From contig JAUWZT010000027.1 of the NCBI GenBank assembly GCA_030615145.1, forward strand, positions 1 to 20,143: a stretch of DNA of 20,143 nt. Reading direction: 5' to 3'. Of the stretch, positions 8,508 to 15,892 are shown piece after piece. The position numbers and the translations under genes were made by a program. Position 1 is the first letter of the stretch; each line of letters starts with the position of its first letter. The notes beneath the pieces were generated by a model that made no database searches, was not told the origin of the DNA, and saw only the letters and a program-made list of their open reading frames with translations. Origin of the DNA: Promethearchaeota archaeon (GTDB taxonomy: Archaea; Asgardarchaeota; Lokiarchaeia; Sigyniarchaeales; SOKP01).

Positions 8508-8963
8508 TTAAAAAATTGATCGGAATCTATCTTCCGTTTTTAATTTTAAATCTCCAATAATATCATCAATTCTACTTTCAAATTTCTTAAAGAATTTTAA
8601 TTTTTTTGAAAAAATATCATTAAGAGAATATCTATTAAGAAAATGAAAACTAACTTCTTCTAGATGTCTTTTAATGATCTCTGAGTCCGTTTCTTTTTCG
8701 GTAATAGCAAAAGAAATCAATGGTTGTTTATTTGATTCATCATCAGGTAATGAAATTAATTCACAATAACAGACTAGTTTAAACGAGGCTAAAGAAATAA
8801 CATTAATGTCATCTCCAAAGACTTCTGTTGTGAAACTTTCAAGAGCAGATAGAAATCCCGCCCTCAATTCTGGGTCTAACCCCACTCCGGTATCTGAATC
8901 GTAATATCTTTTGTTTAGTATATTACGTATGCCTAAATTTATACCAAGTTCTAAAATAGCCAT
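8508..8963 (-). CDS. Small longin/roadblock-like protein
   Basis: This 151-residue protein shows the alternation expected of a longin or roadblock domain: strands (AILELGINLGIRN), a conserved-looking helix (ELRAGFLSALESFTTEVFG), strands (INVISLASFKLVCYCELI, PLISFAITEKE), and a long closing helix. The helix phrase AGFLSALxSF is typical of such Asgard proteins as I recall them; I cannot run a profile search. It lies directly upstream of the DRG-like GTPase, 25 bases away in the same direction, so the two are probably co-transcribed. Longin and roadblock modules commonly bind or regulate GTPases, so it is a candidate partner. Start ATG 8963 is preceded by an AT-rich leader without a clear Shine-Dalgarno site. 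Confidence 0.6.
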   Translation of the reverse strand: MAILELGINLGIRNILNKRYYDSDTGVGLDPELRAGFLSALESFTTEVFGDDINVISLASFKLVCYCELISLPDDESNKQPLISFAITEKETDSEIIKRHLEEVSFHFLNRYSLNDIFSKKLKFFKKFESRIDDIIGDLKLKTEDRFRSIF

Positions 8964-9028
8964 ATTTTTAAAAATTTCTTAATTTTTAAAATTTAATCCT
9001 AAGCTTATTATATTTTTAACTATTTAAT

Positions 9029-9081
9029 AGACCATTTTTGATTCCGTTTCTATATGATTTTTTCGTTTATAAGAATGGTCT
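9029..9081. repeat. Imperfect inverted repeat upstream of the longin-like gene
   Basis: AGACCATT at 9029-9036 and AATGGTCT at 9074-9081 are perfect 8-base inverted repeats, separated by 37 bases. Allowing two mismatches, the match extends to about 14 bases. They sit between folD and the longin/DRG pair, upstream of the latter, and could be paired operator half-sites. No cognate regulator is identified. Confidence 0.2.
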
Positions 9082-9091
9082 GTTGTAACAT

Positions 9092-9952
9092 TTACAACTG
9101 CTTTTTATACGCGTTAAACGTGTTTTGAAGCAAGAAACTAACCGTCATGGGACCTATCCCTCCAGGATTTGGAGTAATCCACGAACATTTATCAAAAACT
9201 CCTTCAAAATCTACATCTCCAGATAACTTTCCATTTTCTCTCGAAATCCCTACGTCGATAATTATTACGCCTTCTTTTACCTTTTCTTTAGTAATGAACT
9301 TTGATTTTCCTACGGCAACAATTAAAATATCAGCTTTTTTGGTATAAACATCTAAGTTTTTTGTGTACGAGTGACAGACTGTAACTGTAGCGTTTCTTTT
9401 TAATAACATGAAGATTAAAGGTTTGCCAACTAAGTTAGAACGATTAATAATGACAACATTTTTACCCTGTATTTCAATGTTGTAATGTTCCAGAAGCGTA
9501 ATAATGCCTTTAGGAGTACAAGGTACAAAATCTTCGTTGTAATCGAACAATTTTCCCCGATTTATGGGATGCAACCCGTCTACATCTTTTATCGGATCAA
9601 TTTGTTCAATAAATTCGGAGGTGTAGGGTTGTAAATCTCTTGGCAATGGTAATTGTAGAAGTATTCCATGAACAGATTTGTCTTTATTTAGCTTCTCAAT
9701 TTCATCCAACAATTTACTTTTTGTTATATTTTTGTCTAAATCGACCAATATAGACCCTATTCCTATTTCAGAGCAAGTCTTTCTTTTAATATTTACATAC
9801 AATTTTGAAGCGGGGTCATCTCCAACTAAAACAGCAGCTAATTTAGGGTTTATCCCACTCGTCTTAATAAAAGAAGATATCTTATCTTTTAATTCTAAAT
9901 TTAATTTTAACGCCAATTCTTTTCCATTTAATATTTTTAATATTTTTCCCAT
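9092..9952 (-). CDS. folD: Bifunctional methylenetetrahydrofolate dehydrogenase/cyclohydrolase
   Basis: FolD oxidises 5,10-methylene-tetrahydrofolate to the methenyl form and hydrolyses that to 10-formyl-tetrahydrofolate in the cytosol. The 286 residues match the usual family length. Visible signatures are YVNIKRKTC with the catalytic Tyr52 and Lys56, LLQLPLP with Gln100, IKDVDGLHP with Asp123, the Rossmann segment NRSNLVGKPL, and the C-terminal signature PNPGGIGPMTVSFLLQNT. All expected active-site residues are present, so it should be functional. Start is ATG at 9952. The product feeds formyl-dependent purine synthesis, matching the purH fragment at the right edge of the window. Downstream the stop codon lies within a short palindrome (9082-9098). 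Confidence 0.95.
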   Translation of the reverse strand: MGKILKILNGKELALKLNLELKDKISSFIKTSGINPKLAAVLVGDDPASKLYVNIKRKTCSEIGIGSILVDLDKNITKSKLLDEIEKLNKDKSVHGILLQLPLPRDLQPYTSEFIEQIDPIKDVDGLHPINRGKLFDYNEDFVPCTPKGIITLLEHYNIEIQGKNVVIINRSNLVGKPLIFMLLKRNATVTVCHSYTKNLDVYTKKADILIVAVGKSKFITKEKVKEGVIIIDVGISRENGKLSGDVDFEGVFDKCSWITPNPGGIGPMTVSFLLQNTFNAYKKQL

Positions 9953-10057
9953 AATAATCTTGATGGTAAACTTTGTTTAAATAAAATATAAGTTAAAGTA
10001 AGTTTTCAATGAAATAAATAGATATTATTATTTACTTATTAAAAAATTTAAAAATGT

Positions 10058-11158
10058 TTAAATTCTTCTTTTACGCCAAATTAGATAAATGGCTGCTATG
10101 ATAATTCCAATAATTGACAAAACTATAATTAGCGTTAAAAAACTAAACTCAACCATGAAAATATCTTCGTATAAAAGATCTAAGGAATTAAAACCTTTAA
10201 GTATTTCAAAGGCATAGTAAGAAGCGCTAATGGAAGAGAGCCTCTGATCATTTTCTTCAACATGTTCGCTAAAACCGCCATCTCGAAAGTTTTGATGATT
10301 TAAAACCCAATTTACAGTTGCTAATTTATTCAATTCGCTACTATTTATTAACCTAATTCCTTCGACGCAAAAATAAGTGCTACTTAATAAGGAATTTTTG
10401 GCAAATGCGTCAGGTAAATATCCACCGAAATTTTCGAGATTATCAGGATCATTTATGAAAAACGATTTCAGATAATTCAATGTGCTATTCTGATTTACTA
10501 AATCACTAACATTTCCTAATTCTTTAACTAAATAAATGGCGTAATAAGTAGTAAGCAGGGTAGATGATAAAGTGTGGTTTCCTCCATAGCCACCATCTAT
10601 ATTGTCGCACGATAACACCCAATTTTTATGAAGTGCTTTATTTTCAACTGTTTCGTTGATTAAAGTAAATATGTTATATATATAGAAAGTCGAGATCAGA
10701 TTTGCATTAGTAGATGTGTTAGTAGGGCTAAATCCACCCGTAATTTGAACCGTCTCATTTATATATTCATAAATCTTATCGTGTAAATTTAAATCTAATG
10801 AAGCTCCAAGGGAATCTAGCGCATTTAAAAGGTAAAATAAGTCATATATATCAATTTTTCCTTCGTTAAACATAGAAGTAATTTCATCTTCCAAGTATTC
10901 TTCTAAAGTTGGAATATCTACTTTTTTAATCGCTTATAAAAAACCTTCAATAAGATATAGGTTATAATGGTCTATAATTTCTATAGCGTTAGCAGTATCT
11001 TGTGTTGATATGCCAAAACTCTCGTCACTATTGTGGTTTTCGTAAATAAAATCGATTATATGACTCTGCCGGGTTTTTGCTGACGCTATGGGAGTAATAC
11101 CCAACAACAAGGTTATTATTAGCGTTAAAAACGTTAAACTCCGAAGTTTATATTTCAA
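10058..11158 (-). pseudogene. Secreted terpene-cyclase/prenyltransferase-like repeat protein with in-frame TAA
   Basis: One continuous frame of 366 codons is broken only by a TAA at 10934-10936 (codon 75). The start is TTG at 11158, immediately after a TAA. Residues 1-27 form a signal peptide ending ASA. The body contains glycine-rich repeats typical of alpha/alpha-barrel cyclases and prenyltransferases (TGGFSPT, DGGYGG, FGGYLP, DGGFSE). The C-terminus is a membrane helix followed by WRKRRI, so the full product would be anchored on the cell surface with its barrel outside. The DxDD or zinc residues of active cyclases and farnesyltransferases are not apparent, so a binding or surface role is more likely than catalysis. 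Coding character continues without change past the TAA (...NLYLIEGFL, stop, AIKKVDIPTLEEYLEDE...). This suggests a recent nonsense mutation, sequencing error or readthrough. Confidence 0.75.
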
Positions 11159-11327
11159 TTAAAAAAACCCCAATCTGGTTTTAACTAAATTTTAATTTTT
11201 TAAATTTAGCGTGAAATTAAAATCTAACGATATTTTGAGTTTTTAGTAAGATTATCTCATAAATTCATTTAAAAAGCAATAGATATAATTCGGTAGGTTA
11301 AATTTAATTTTAAAAGATTTCGCTAAT

Positions 11328-11777
11328 ATGCGGTCGTTTAATTTAAATAGTAAAGTTTACTTGGTAAGAATAACGATGAGAAAAAAAAGAACGATTTCCA
11401 TCAGCCACCCTCAGCTGGTAAGGTTTCGAAACACCCGAAGAGAAGTGCTTTCTGCTGCTGAGAGTGTTGGCCAGAGAAGGTTATTAGACGAGGGTAGAGG
11501 TTTGGAGCCTACAGAGAGCGCCATGGACATGGAGAAGACAAAGATTTTATCGGATAAACAGCATGGATTAGCGAGAGCTTGGAATAAGTCTCTTTGCACA
11601 TGCTCCTTGTGCGGCTCTCGGACCAGCAACATGACGTTCAATCCATTTATGGAGGAGTGGTTTTGCGTTGACTGTTACGGTAAGAATCAGGAATTTTACA
11701 AAGCCGAGGCGAGAAAAGGTCAAATCTGGAACTCCGAGAATTACGCTCGCACGCCCTCTACCAAGTGGTGGCCATAA
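11328..11777 (+). CDS. Small GC-rich zinc-finger protein
   Basis: The 149-residue frame ends with a probable zinc ribbon, CSLC (92-95) and CVDC (113-116), within the phrase NPFMEEWFCVDCYGKNQEFY. The N-terminal part is basic (MRKKRTISISHP, VRFRNTRR). Hand counting gives about 49% G+C over 11401-11760, against roughly 30% in neighbouring genes, and GAG strongly outnumbers GAA. That could mean codon choice for strong expression or recent acquisition. The start is ATG 11328, but the internal ATG at 11376 (MRKKRT) is equally plausible because the base-composition change begins just after it. It converges on the actin-like gene with 59 bases between stops. I do not know its function; the basic region plus zinc ribbon suggests nucleic-acid or ribosome binding. 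Confidence 0.65.
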   Translation: MRSFNLNSKVYLVRITMRKKRTISISHPQLVRFRNTRREVLSAAESVGQRRLLDEGRGLEPTESAMDMEKTKILSDKQHGLARAWNKSLCTCSLCGSRTSNMTFNPFMEEWFCVDCYGKNQEFYKAEARKGQIWNSENYARTPSTKWWP

Positions 11778-11836
11778 TAGTCTAACATACGCTCTGGGTT
11801 ATACGACTTGACGTAATTGGCGCTAGGCTCTTAGTT

Positions 11837-13357
11837 TTAGAAGATTTCGCTGATATCCTTATAGAGAGCGTCGCTGTTTCTCTGGAATTCCTCGAGCGTA
11901 ACAAACAAACTCTGGAACGATGGTAAGCTTCCTAATATACTAGCGCCATTGAATATGGCAAATTGGAAGTTTTCGGGAACGAAGAATCTTGTTACTTCAT
12001 CAGATGAGTTGTAAAAACCAGAAAATTCTCTAGCAGGAGCCGCCTGTTTAATAATATCACGAGGTATCTCTGGTATATCGGTTGATTGAAAATTTTGCCC
12101 ACAATAAGGACAAAATACAGATGCATTATCTTTAACTGGCTTTTTACACTTAGAACAAATTGTTTTTCCATCTACAATCTCTGTCTTCTTCTTTATGGGA
12201 GGGCTACCAATAGAAAGCTCCGGCAAAACGACTCTCCCTCCACAAGATTGACAGAATTCCTTACCATCAGATAGATCTACTAATACACCACAATTTGGAC
12301 AATTATCTTTTTGCTTTCGTGTTTTCCCCTTTGATTCCATTTTTTGAATTTTAGAAGGTTGAACAATTTTAGGTTTAGGAATTTTTCCCAACTGGGGGAT
12401 TAATTGGCTTAATTCCAATTTCAACCTTTCTTCAAATCCCGAATATGAGAGATTGCCACCTGCAATCATAATATGAGAGAGAAGGTCGCTCCAATAATAT
12501 TTATCAATTCCTTGTAGGCTGTTAATTAATGCTTGTGGAATATTTAATATGTTATAACCTAATAAACTGGGTTGAAATAATACCTCGGGCGCTTCATGGA
12601 AAATATAGTTAGGAATTTCAATACTAGAACCATCTGGCATGGTAAAACTAAAACTCTCGTTTAATTTAGGAGGATTTTCGGGATTCAAAACGAAATAACA
12701 ATTTTTCTCTTTAATTTCTTTAATTATCTCGTCAACAGCACTGGACTCAATATTAATACCCTCCCTCATTAATAAATTTTTTAAATGTTGATTTACATCC
12801 GTGCCAGCTAGAGTTAATTTTTGAACTGATTGATCAACAATCTGACCACTTATAATCGGGACGATCCACGTAATCCCATCACCGCTCTCAATTACCAACC
12901 CCGTCGTTAAACCTACGCCAAATAATGCCAAAACAGGTGTTGGAACCATTATTAAGCTTTTTACTCTATGAGTTTCGTATAAAACACGAGCAATATATTC
13001 TTTAGTTTCTCGCTGGAGAAAGGGTGGTTCGGTATATAATACGGGGTAATTAGAAAGATTTTTAATCCTTAAAAGTGAATAGAAAATGTAATTTAAAATC
13101 TCGTAATAATCGTTCCAATCCATGATCGCCCCCCTTTCGATAGGACGCTTTATTTTAAGGACGCCGCGCATTTTAACAACATCATTACCTATGTATATAT
13201 TTTTAGCGCTTACATCAACCATAACAGCTTTGTATTTTTCAGTGCCCGTGATTGTGGGAAAAACATACCTAGGGCTTGGTTCTCCAGCAAATCCTATCTT
13301 AGTATAGGCTGAACCAATGTCGACGATAATCGGAGTTCCGGGTAATGGTATTGCCAT
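11837..13357 (-). CDS. Actin-family protein with inserted double zinc ribbon
   Basis: The sequence aligns by eye with eukaryotic actin from end to end. Phosphate loop 1 is DIGSAYTKIGFAGE (13-26), loop 2 is ESGDGITWIVP (157-167), the adenosine motif is IAGGNLSYSG (298-307), and the C-terminal strand is FAIFNGASILGSLPSFQ (466-482). The total is 506 residues. Removing about 326-456 leaves some 376, the normal actin length. That insert holds two zinc ribbons: C353/C356/C369/C372 and C401/C404/C416/C419. Positions matching actin Gln137, Asp154 and His161 are Thr140, Glu157 and Trp164, so ATP hydrolysis is probably weakened or changed. The gene is monocistronic, with a clear TATA box about 40 bases upstream of ATG 13357. 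It is an Asgard actin-related protein; whether it forms filaments is open. Confidence 0.92.
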   Translation of the reverse strand: MAIPLPGTPIIVDIGSAYTKIGFAGEPSPRYVFPTITGTEKYKAVMVDVSAKNIYIGNDVVKMRGVLKIKRPIERGAIMDWNDYYEILNYIFYSLLRIKNLSNYPVLYTEPPFLQRETKEYIARVLYETHRVKSLIMVPTPVLALFGVGLTTGLVIESGDGITWIVPIISGQIVDQSVQKLTLAGTDVNQHLKNLLMREGINIESSAVDEIIKEIKEKNCYFVLNPENPPKLNESFSFTMPDGSSIEIPNYIFHEAPEVLFQPSLLGYNILNIPQALINSLQGIDKYYWSDLLSHIMIAGGNLSYSGFEERLKLELSQLIPQLGKIPKPKIVQPSKIQKMESKGKTRKQKDNCPNCGVLVDLSDGKEFCQSCGGRVVLPELSIGSPPIKKKTEIVDGKTICSKCKKPVKDNASVFCPYCGQNFQSTDIPEIPRDIIKQAAPAREFSGFYNSSDEVTRFFVPENFQFAIFNGASILGSLPSFQSLFVTLEEFQRNSDALYKDISEIF

Positions 13358-13392
13358 GCTTGATCAGTTATATTTTTTAAGAGTTTATGTGC

Positions 13393-13409
13393 TTTTATAT
13401 AAATTTCCA
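13393..13409 (-). promoter_or_regulatory. TATA box and BRE of the actin-like gene
   Basis: On the - strand the sequence GGAAATTTATATAAAAG provides a purine-rich BRE-like element followed by a strong archaeal TATA box. Its centre is about 41 bases upstream of the ATG at 13357, predicting transcription start near 13371 and a leader of about 14 bases. Confidence 0.5.
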
Positions 13410-13511
13410 AATTTAAATATTGATATAATAATATAATAAAATGATTTTCTTTAATTAAATAATTTTTCCAAAAGAGGAAGTATTAATTAGAATATCTTAA
13501 TAGATAATCTT

Positions 13512-13673
13512 CTATTCTTTTAGATATTTAAATAATCTTTCGATAATTGATTGTTTAGTAATTAAACCAATTAATTGGGTATCGTCGTTTACAACAGGTA
13601 GTCGCTCAACTTTATGTTTAATCATTTTTTCTAAGGCGATCTCCAATGTTTCAATTGCTAAATTAAAATATAT
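13512..13673 (-). pseudogene. CBS-domain remnant
   Basis: Reading leftward to the TAG at 13512-13514, the frame encodes the second half of a CBS domain: ETLEIALEKMIKHKVERLPV, then NDDTQLIGLITKQSIIE. The phrase H-K-V-E-R-L-P-V-V is the classic CBS core. CBS proteins normally carry paired domains of about 60 residues each. Here only some 40-50 residues remain, an in-frame TAA lies just before (13674-13676), and the only ATG (13623-13625) is inside the domain. It starts three bases past the stop of the ModE-like gene, in the same direction. Most likely it is the residue of a deleted gene or of a fusion to the upstream regulator. A short translated peptide cannot be excluded. Confidence 0.6.
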
Positions 13674-13676
13674 TTA

Positions 13677-14099
13677 TTAATCGATTTTTAAAGATTTTTC
13701 TAGTTTCTTTTCGATCCCATCTAATTCAATTAAAAGATTTTTGTATGTTTTCAATAAATATATGCCCCAATCGTTTAATTTCACCCAACCACCGCCACCA
13801 AGACCGCCTTTTTTTGTTTCTACTGGAGATATTCCGGTTCTAGCTTTTATTTTATTTAAAATATTCCACGCATATTTGTAAGAGTAGCCGCATTCTTTTG
13901 CCGCCTGAGTTAAAGATATAGGTGTCTTAACATCGGGTTTATAGATGTTTTCAAGAAGATTAGCCCAACCAGATCCTAAAATATTTTTACGGTCATCATT
14001 GTGAAATTCTAGCCAAAATTTAATTCCAAAACCTATTTTAGCTTTTAATTTTTCGATATCGGGCTTATCATCTTGTAGTATATCGGATTGTTTTTCCAT
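13677..14099 (-). CDS. ModE-like winged-helix transcriptional regulator
   Basis: This 140-residue protein contains the LysR/ModE-type winged helix: SLTQAAKECGYSYKYAWNIL is the helix-turn-helix, followed by the wing signature TKKGGLGGGGWVKLNDWG (G-G-x-G-G-G-G) and a helical tail. In ModE this domain dimerises and binds operator DNA, while molybdate binds C-terminal MOP domains. Those are absent, as in many archaeal homologues, so the ligand is unknown. Residues 1-40 are acidic and lack a recognisable domain. Start ATG 14099 lies 117 bases from the divergent MBL hydrolase, which makes autoregulation or control of that gene plausible. A CBS remnant begins immediately after its stop and could once have been a ligand-sensing partner. 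Confidence 0.8.
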   Translation of the reverse strand: MEKQSDILQDDKPDIEKLKAKIGFGIKFWLEFHNDDRKNILGSGWANLLENIYKPDVKTPISLTQAAKECGYSYKYAWNILNKIKARTGISPVETKKGGLGGGGWVKLNDWGIYLLKTYKNLLIELDGIEKKLEKSLKID

Positions 14100-14192
14100 A
14101 TTATTTAATTGATTTTCTTAATTTTAATTATTTTTTATACGACTAATAAGGCTAAAGAGAAAAACATTAAAGGAAAGTCATTTTTTTTTTTG

Positions 14193-14200
14193 TAAATATA
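14193..14200 (+). promoter_or_regulatory. Possible TATA box of the MBL hydrolase gene
   Basis: TAAATATA follows a T-run in the divergent intergenic region. A start site about 26 bases downstream would fall near 14223, between the two candidate ATGs, and therefore favours the second ATG at 14250. Confidence 0.3.
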
Positions 14201-14249
14201 AATTTGTTGACTAAGTATGGTTTTTTCTGGCGTAAGTAGTTCTGTAAAA

Positions 14250-14969
14250 ATGGGTAAAATAGTAATCGAAAACGTGTATTATTTTGCCGAAAATCCTATG
14301 TTGGATTGTAATCAGTTTATAATTGTCGATAAAAAAAATGATGAATTAGCGCTTTTTGACGCAGGAAATGGTCTTTCTTTAAAAGGGCTAATTGAAGGGA
14401 TGGGTAAACTAGGTTTGAATTATGAACATATTACCAGAGTCTATCTTACTCACGAACATGTAGATCATGTGCTTGGCATATACCCATTGATTAAACTATT
14501 AAAAAATAATCCTCCTGAGTTGTATGCTTATGGCGAAACGGCGAAGATATTGAGGGAGGGGGATGAATCAAAAATCTTTCCGGGGAATCTCGGGATCAGC
14601 CCAGGGATGTTTGGACTAGAAATTATACCTCTAGAAGTTCGCGATTTGAAAGTAGAAGAAACGATTAGTATAGGTTCAGAATTTAATTTTCAAATTTATT
14701 ACACACCAGGCCATTCTCTCGGATCAATCTGTTACTATGATAGTAGCAAAAAAATTCTAATTCCCGGAGATTTAGTATTTGCGGGGGGCAGTTTTGGAAG
14801 GTACGATTTCCCTGGAGGTTCTTTAAACTCTCTAATTGAATCAATTAAGTTTGTAAACAATTTAGAAGTAAAATATTTACTTCCAGGCCATATGAACATA
14901 AGTGATAATGGGAATCAGCAAATTGAATCTTCTTATAGAATGGTCCAATCAATAGGAAATTATTTTTAA
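14250..14969 (+). CDS. Metallo-beta-lactamase-fold hydrolase
   Basis: The protein has the complete metal-binding set of the MBL fold. Numbered from ATG 14250, LTHEHVDH gives H68, H70, D72 and H73, PGHSLGS gives H155, PGDLVF gives D174, and LLPGHM gives H214. It is thus a dinuclear-metal hydrolase of the glyoxalase II-like group, about 239 residues, without the extra domains of RNase J or flavodiiron proteins. Substrate cannot be read from sequence; thioesters are usual for this subgroup. I prefer ATG 14250 (MGKIVIENVYYF) to ATG 14217, since the family begins here and the likely TATA box would place transcription start between them. It is divergent from the ModE-like regulator, which might control it. 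Confidence 0.88.
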   Translation: MGKIVIENVYYFAENPMLDCNQFIIVDKKNDELALFDAGNGLSLKGLIEGMGKLGLNYEHITRVYLTHEHVDHVLGIYPLIKLLKNNPPELYAYGETAKILREGDESKIFPGNLGISPGMFGLEIIPLEVRDLKVEETISIGSEFNFQIYYTPGHSLGSICYYDSSKKILIPGDLVFAGGSFGRYDFPGGSLNSLIESIKFVNNLEVKYLLPGHMNISDNGNQQIESSYRMVQSIGNYF

Positions 14970-15023
14970 ATTTTAAATGCTTTTATCCTAGTGCTTCATT
15001 CTGTTAAGGATTTATGAATATTA

Positions 15024-15042
15024 ATCAAATATATTATTTGAT
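15024..15042. repeat. Short palindrome between MBL and membrane-protein genes
   Basis: ATCAAAT and ATTTGAT flank a five-base spacer, giving a perfect 7-bp inverted repeat. It lies 55 bases after the MBL stop and about 100 bases before the next start. It could be an operator or part of a terminator, but AT-only palindromes are common in DNA of this composition. Confidence 0.2.
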
Positions 15043-15140
15043 ATATGAGAACATTTTTTAAATAAAAATTCTATATTGAAGTTAATCACCTAATTTAAAA
15101 TAAAATAAAAAAAAAGAATAAAGTAAAATTTGTGATTAAA

Positions 15141-15800
15141 ATGTCTGAGAAAAAAGTTAAGCCGATAACCGAAGTTTATCTACGTTCTTACCCGAAGATC
15201 ATATTTTTCTGGCCTTTAACGCTTGTTTCGTTTGTTCTGTGGTTGATACAGATGCTTGATCCATCACCAATCGCCTGGTGCGGAAACCTCTGGCTCATTG
15301 TATTTGCTATAAACGTGTTTATTGTTGCTTTCGATTTTGGTAGCATGAAATTTTTTGTTTTAATTCTTGTTATCGTTGTTGTGGTTTTACTGTTGATTTT
15401 TCTAGTACCTGACCTATTTGCGGGTCTTCCATTGGGATCCTTTAATCCAGGATTAACAGGCAATTTCTACTTGGCAGTTACTCTAATAATGGGAATTATT
15501 TTAGGACTTGTCGTTCTTGGTGCAAGGTTTGATTACTGGAAGATTGAGAGAAACGAAATTTACCATAAAAAGGGTATATTCAGCTCTGCTGAAAGACTAC
15601 CAACCAAAAGTCTAAGAATTATGAAAGAAATCCCAGATGTGTTTGAATTTTTCATATTACGTTCAGGATCCATTACATTGATGCCTGGACACGGTGATGT
15701 CATCCATTTACCCACAGTGTTAAATATCAACAAGAAACAGAACCAGATAGACTATCTATTAAGCCATGTCTCAATAGAACCAGACGAATTGGATAGTTAA
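15141..15800 (+). CDS. Membrane protein with four helices and a PH-like C-terminal domain
   Basis: Four hydrophobic segments are visible at roughly residues 20-39, 48-65, 69-90 and 107-128 (from ATG 15141). A soluble domain of about 85 residues follows: ERNEIYHKKGIFSSAERLPT, then strands ending MPGHGDVIHLPTV. That pattern (strand, turn, ...RLPTKSL..., then G-S-I-T-L) resembles bacterial-type PH domains found after transmembrane helices, as in YdbS-like proteins. The PH-like domain would face the cytoplasm if the topology has an even number of spans. I chose ATG 15141 (MSEKKVKPIT) over GTG 15132 three codons upstream. Parts of the gene reach about 50% G+C, well above its neighbours, hinting at strong expression. 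Function unknown. Confidence 0.75.
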   Translation: MSEKKVKPITEVYLRSYPKIIFFWPLTLVSFVLWLIQMLDPSPIAWCGNLWLIVFAINVFIVAFDFGSMKFFVLILVIVVVVLLLIFLVPDLFAGLPLGSFNPGLTGNFYLAVTLIMGIILGLVVLGARFDYWKIERNEIYHKKGIFSSAERLPTKSLRIMKEIPDVFEFFILRSGSITLMPGHGDVIHLPTVLNINKKQNQIDYLLSHVSIEPDELDS

Positions 15801-15827
15801 TTTCTTTTAATATCAAATTAGATAAAA

Positions 15828-15846
15828 TTTTTTTAATTTTTTTTTT
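15828..15846 (+). terminator. T-rich terminator after the membrane-protein gene
   Basis: Two T-runs (7 and 10 bases), separated by AA, begin 28 bases after the stop at 15800. Archaeal termination commonly occurs at such oligo-T tracts on the coding strand without a hairpin. Confidence 0.4.
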
Positions 15847-15892
15847 GATTATAATTATATTTAAGAATTAAACTATATTTTTAGTAATACTT

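Noticed and set aside
9082..9098. 17-base palindrome GTTGTAA-cat-TTACAAC at the folD stop
   Set aside because: It overlaps the stop codon, has only 7-bp AT-rich arms and no T-run after it on the coding strand, so a terminator call is not supported.
9678..9980. 100-codon + strand ORF across folD
   Set aside because: It is a mirror of the folD coding sequence, which has all family motifs.
11411..11641. 76-codon - strand ORF opposite the GC-rich gene
   Set aside because: The + strand frame contains a coherent zinc ribbon and favoured codons; the antisense frame does not.
15188..15463. 91-codon - strand ORF across the membrane protein
   Set aside because: It is antisense to clear transmembrane coding sequence, with no family features.
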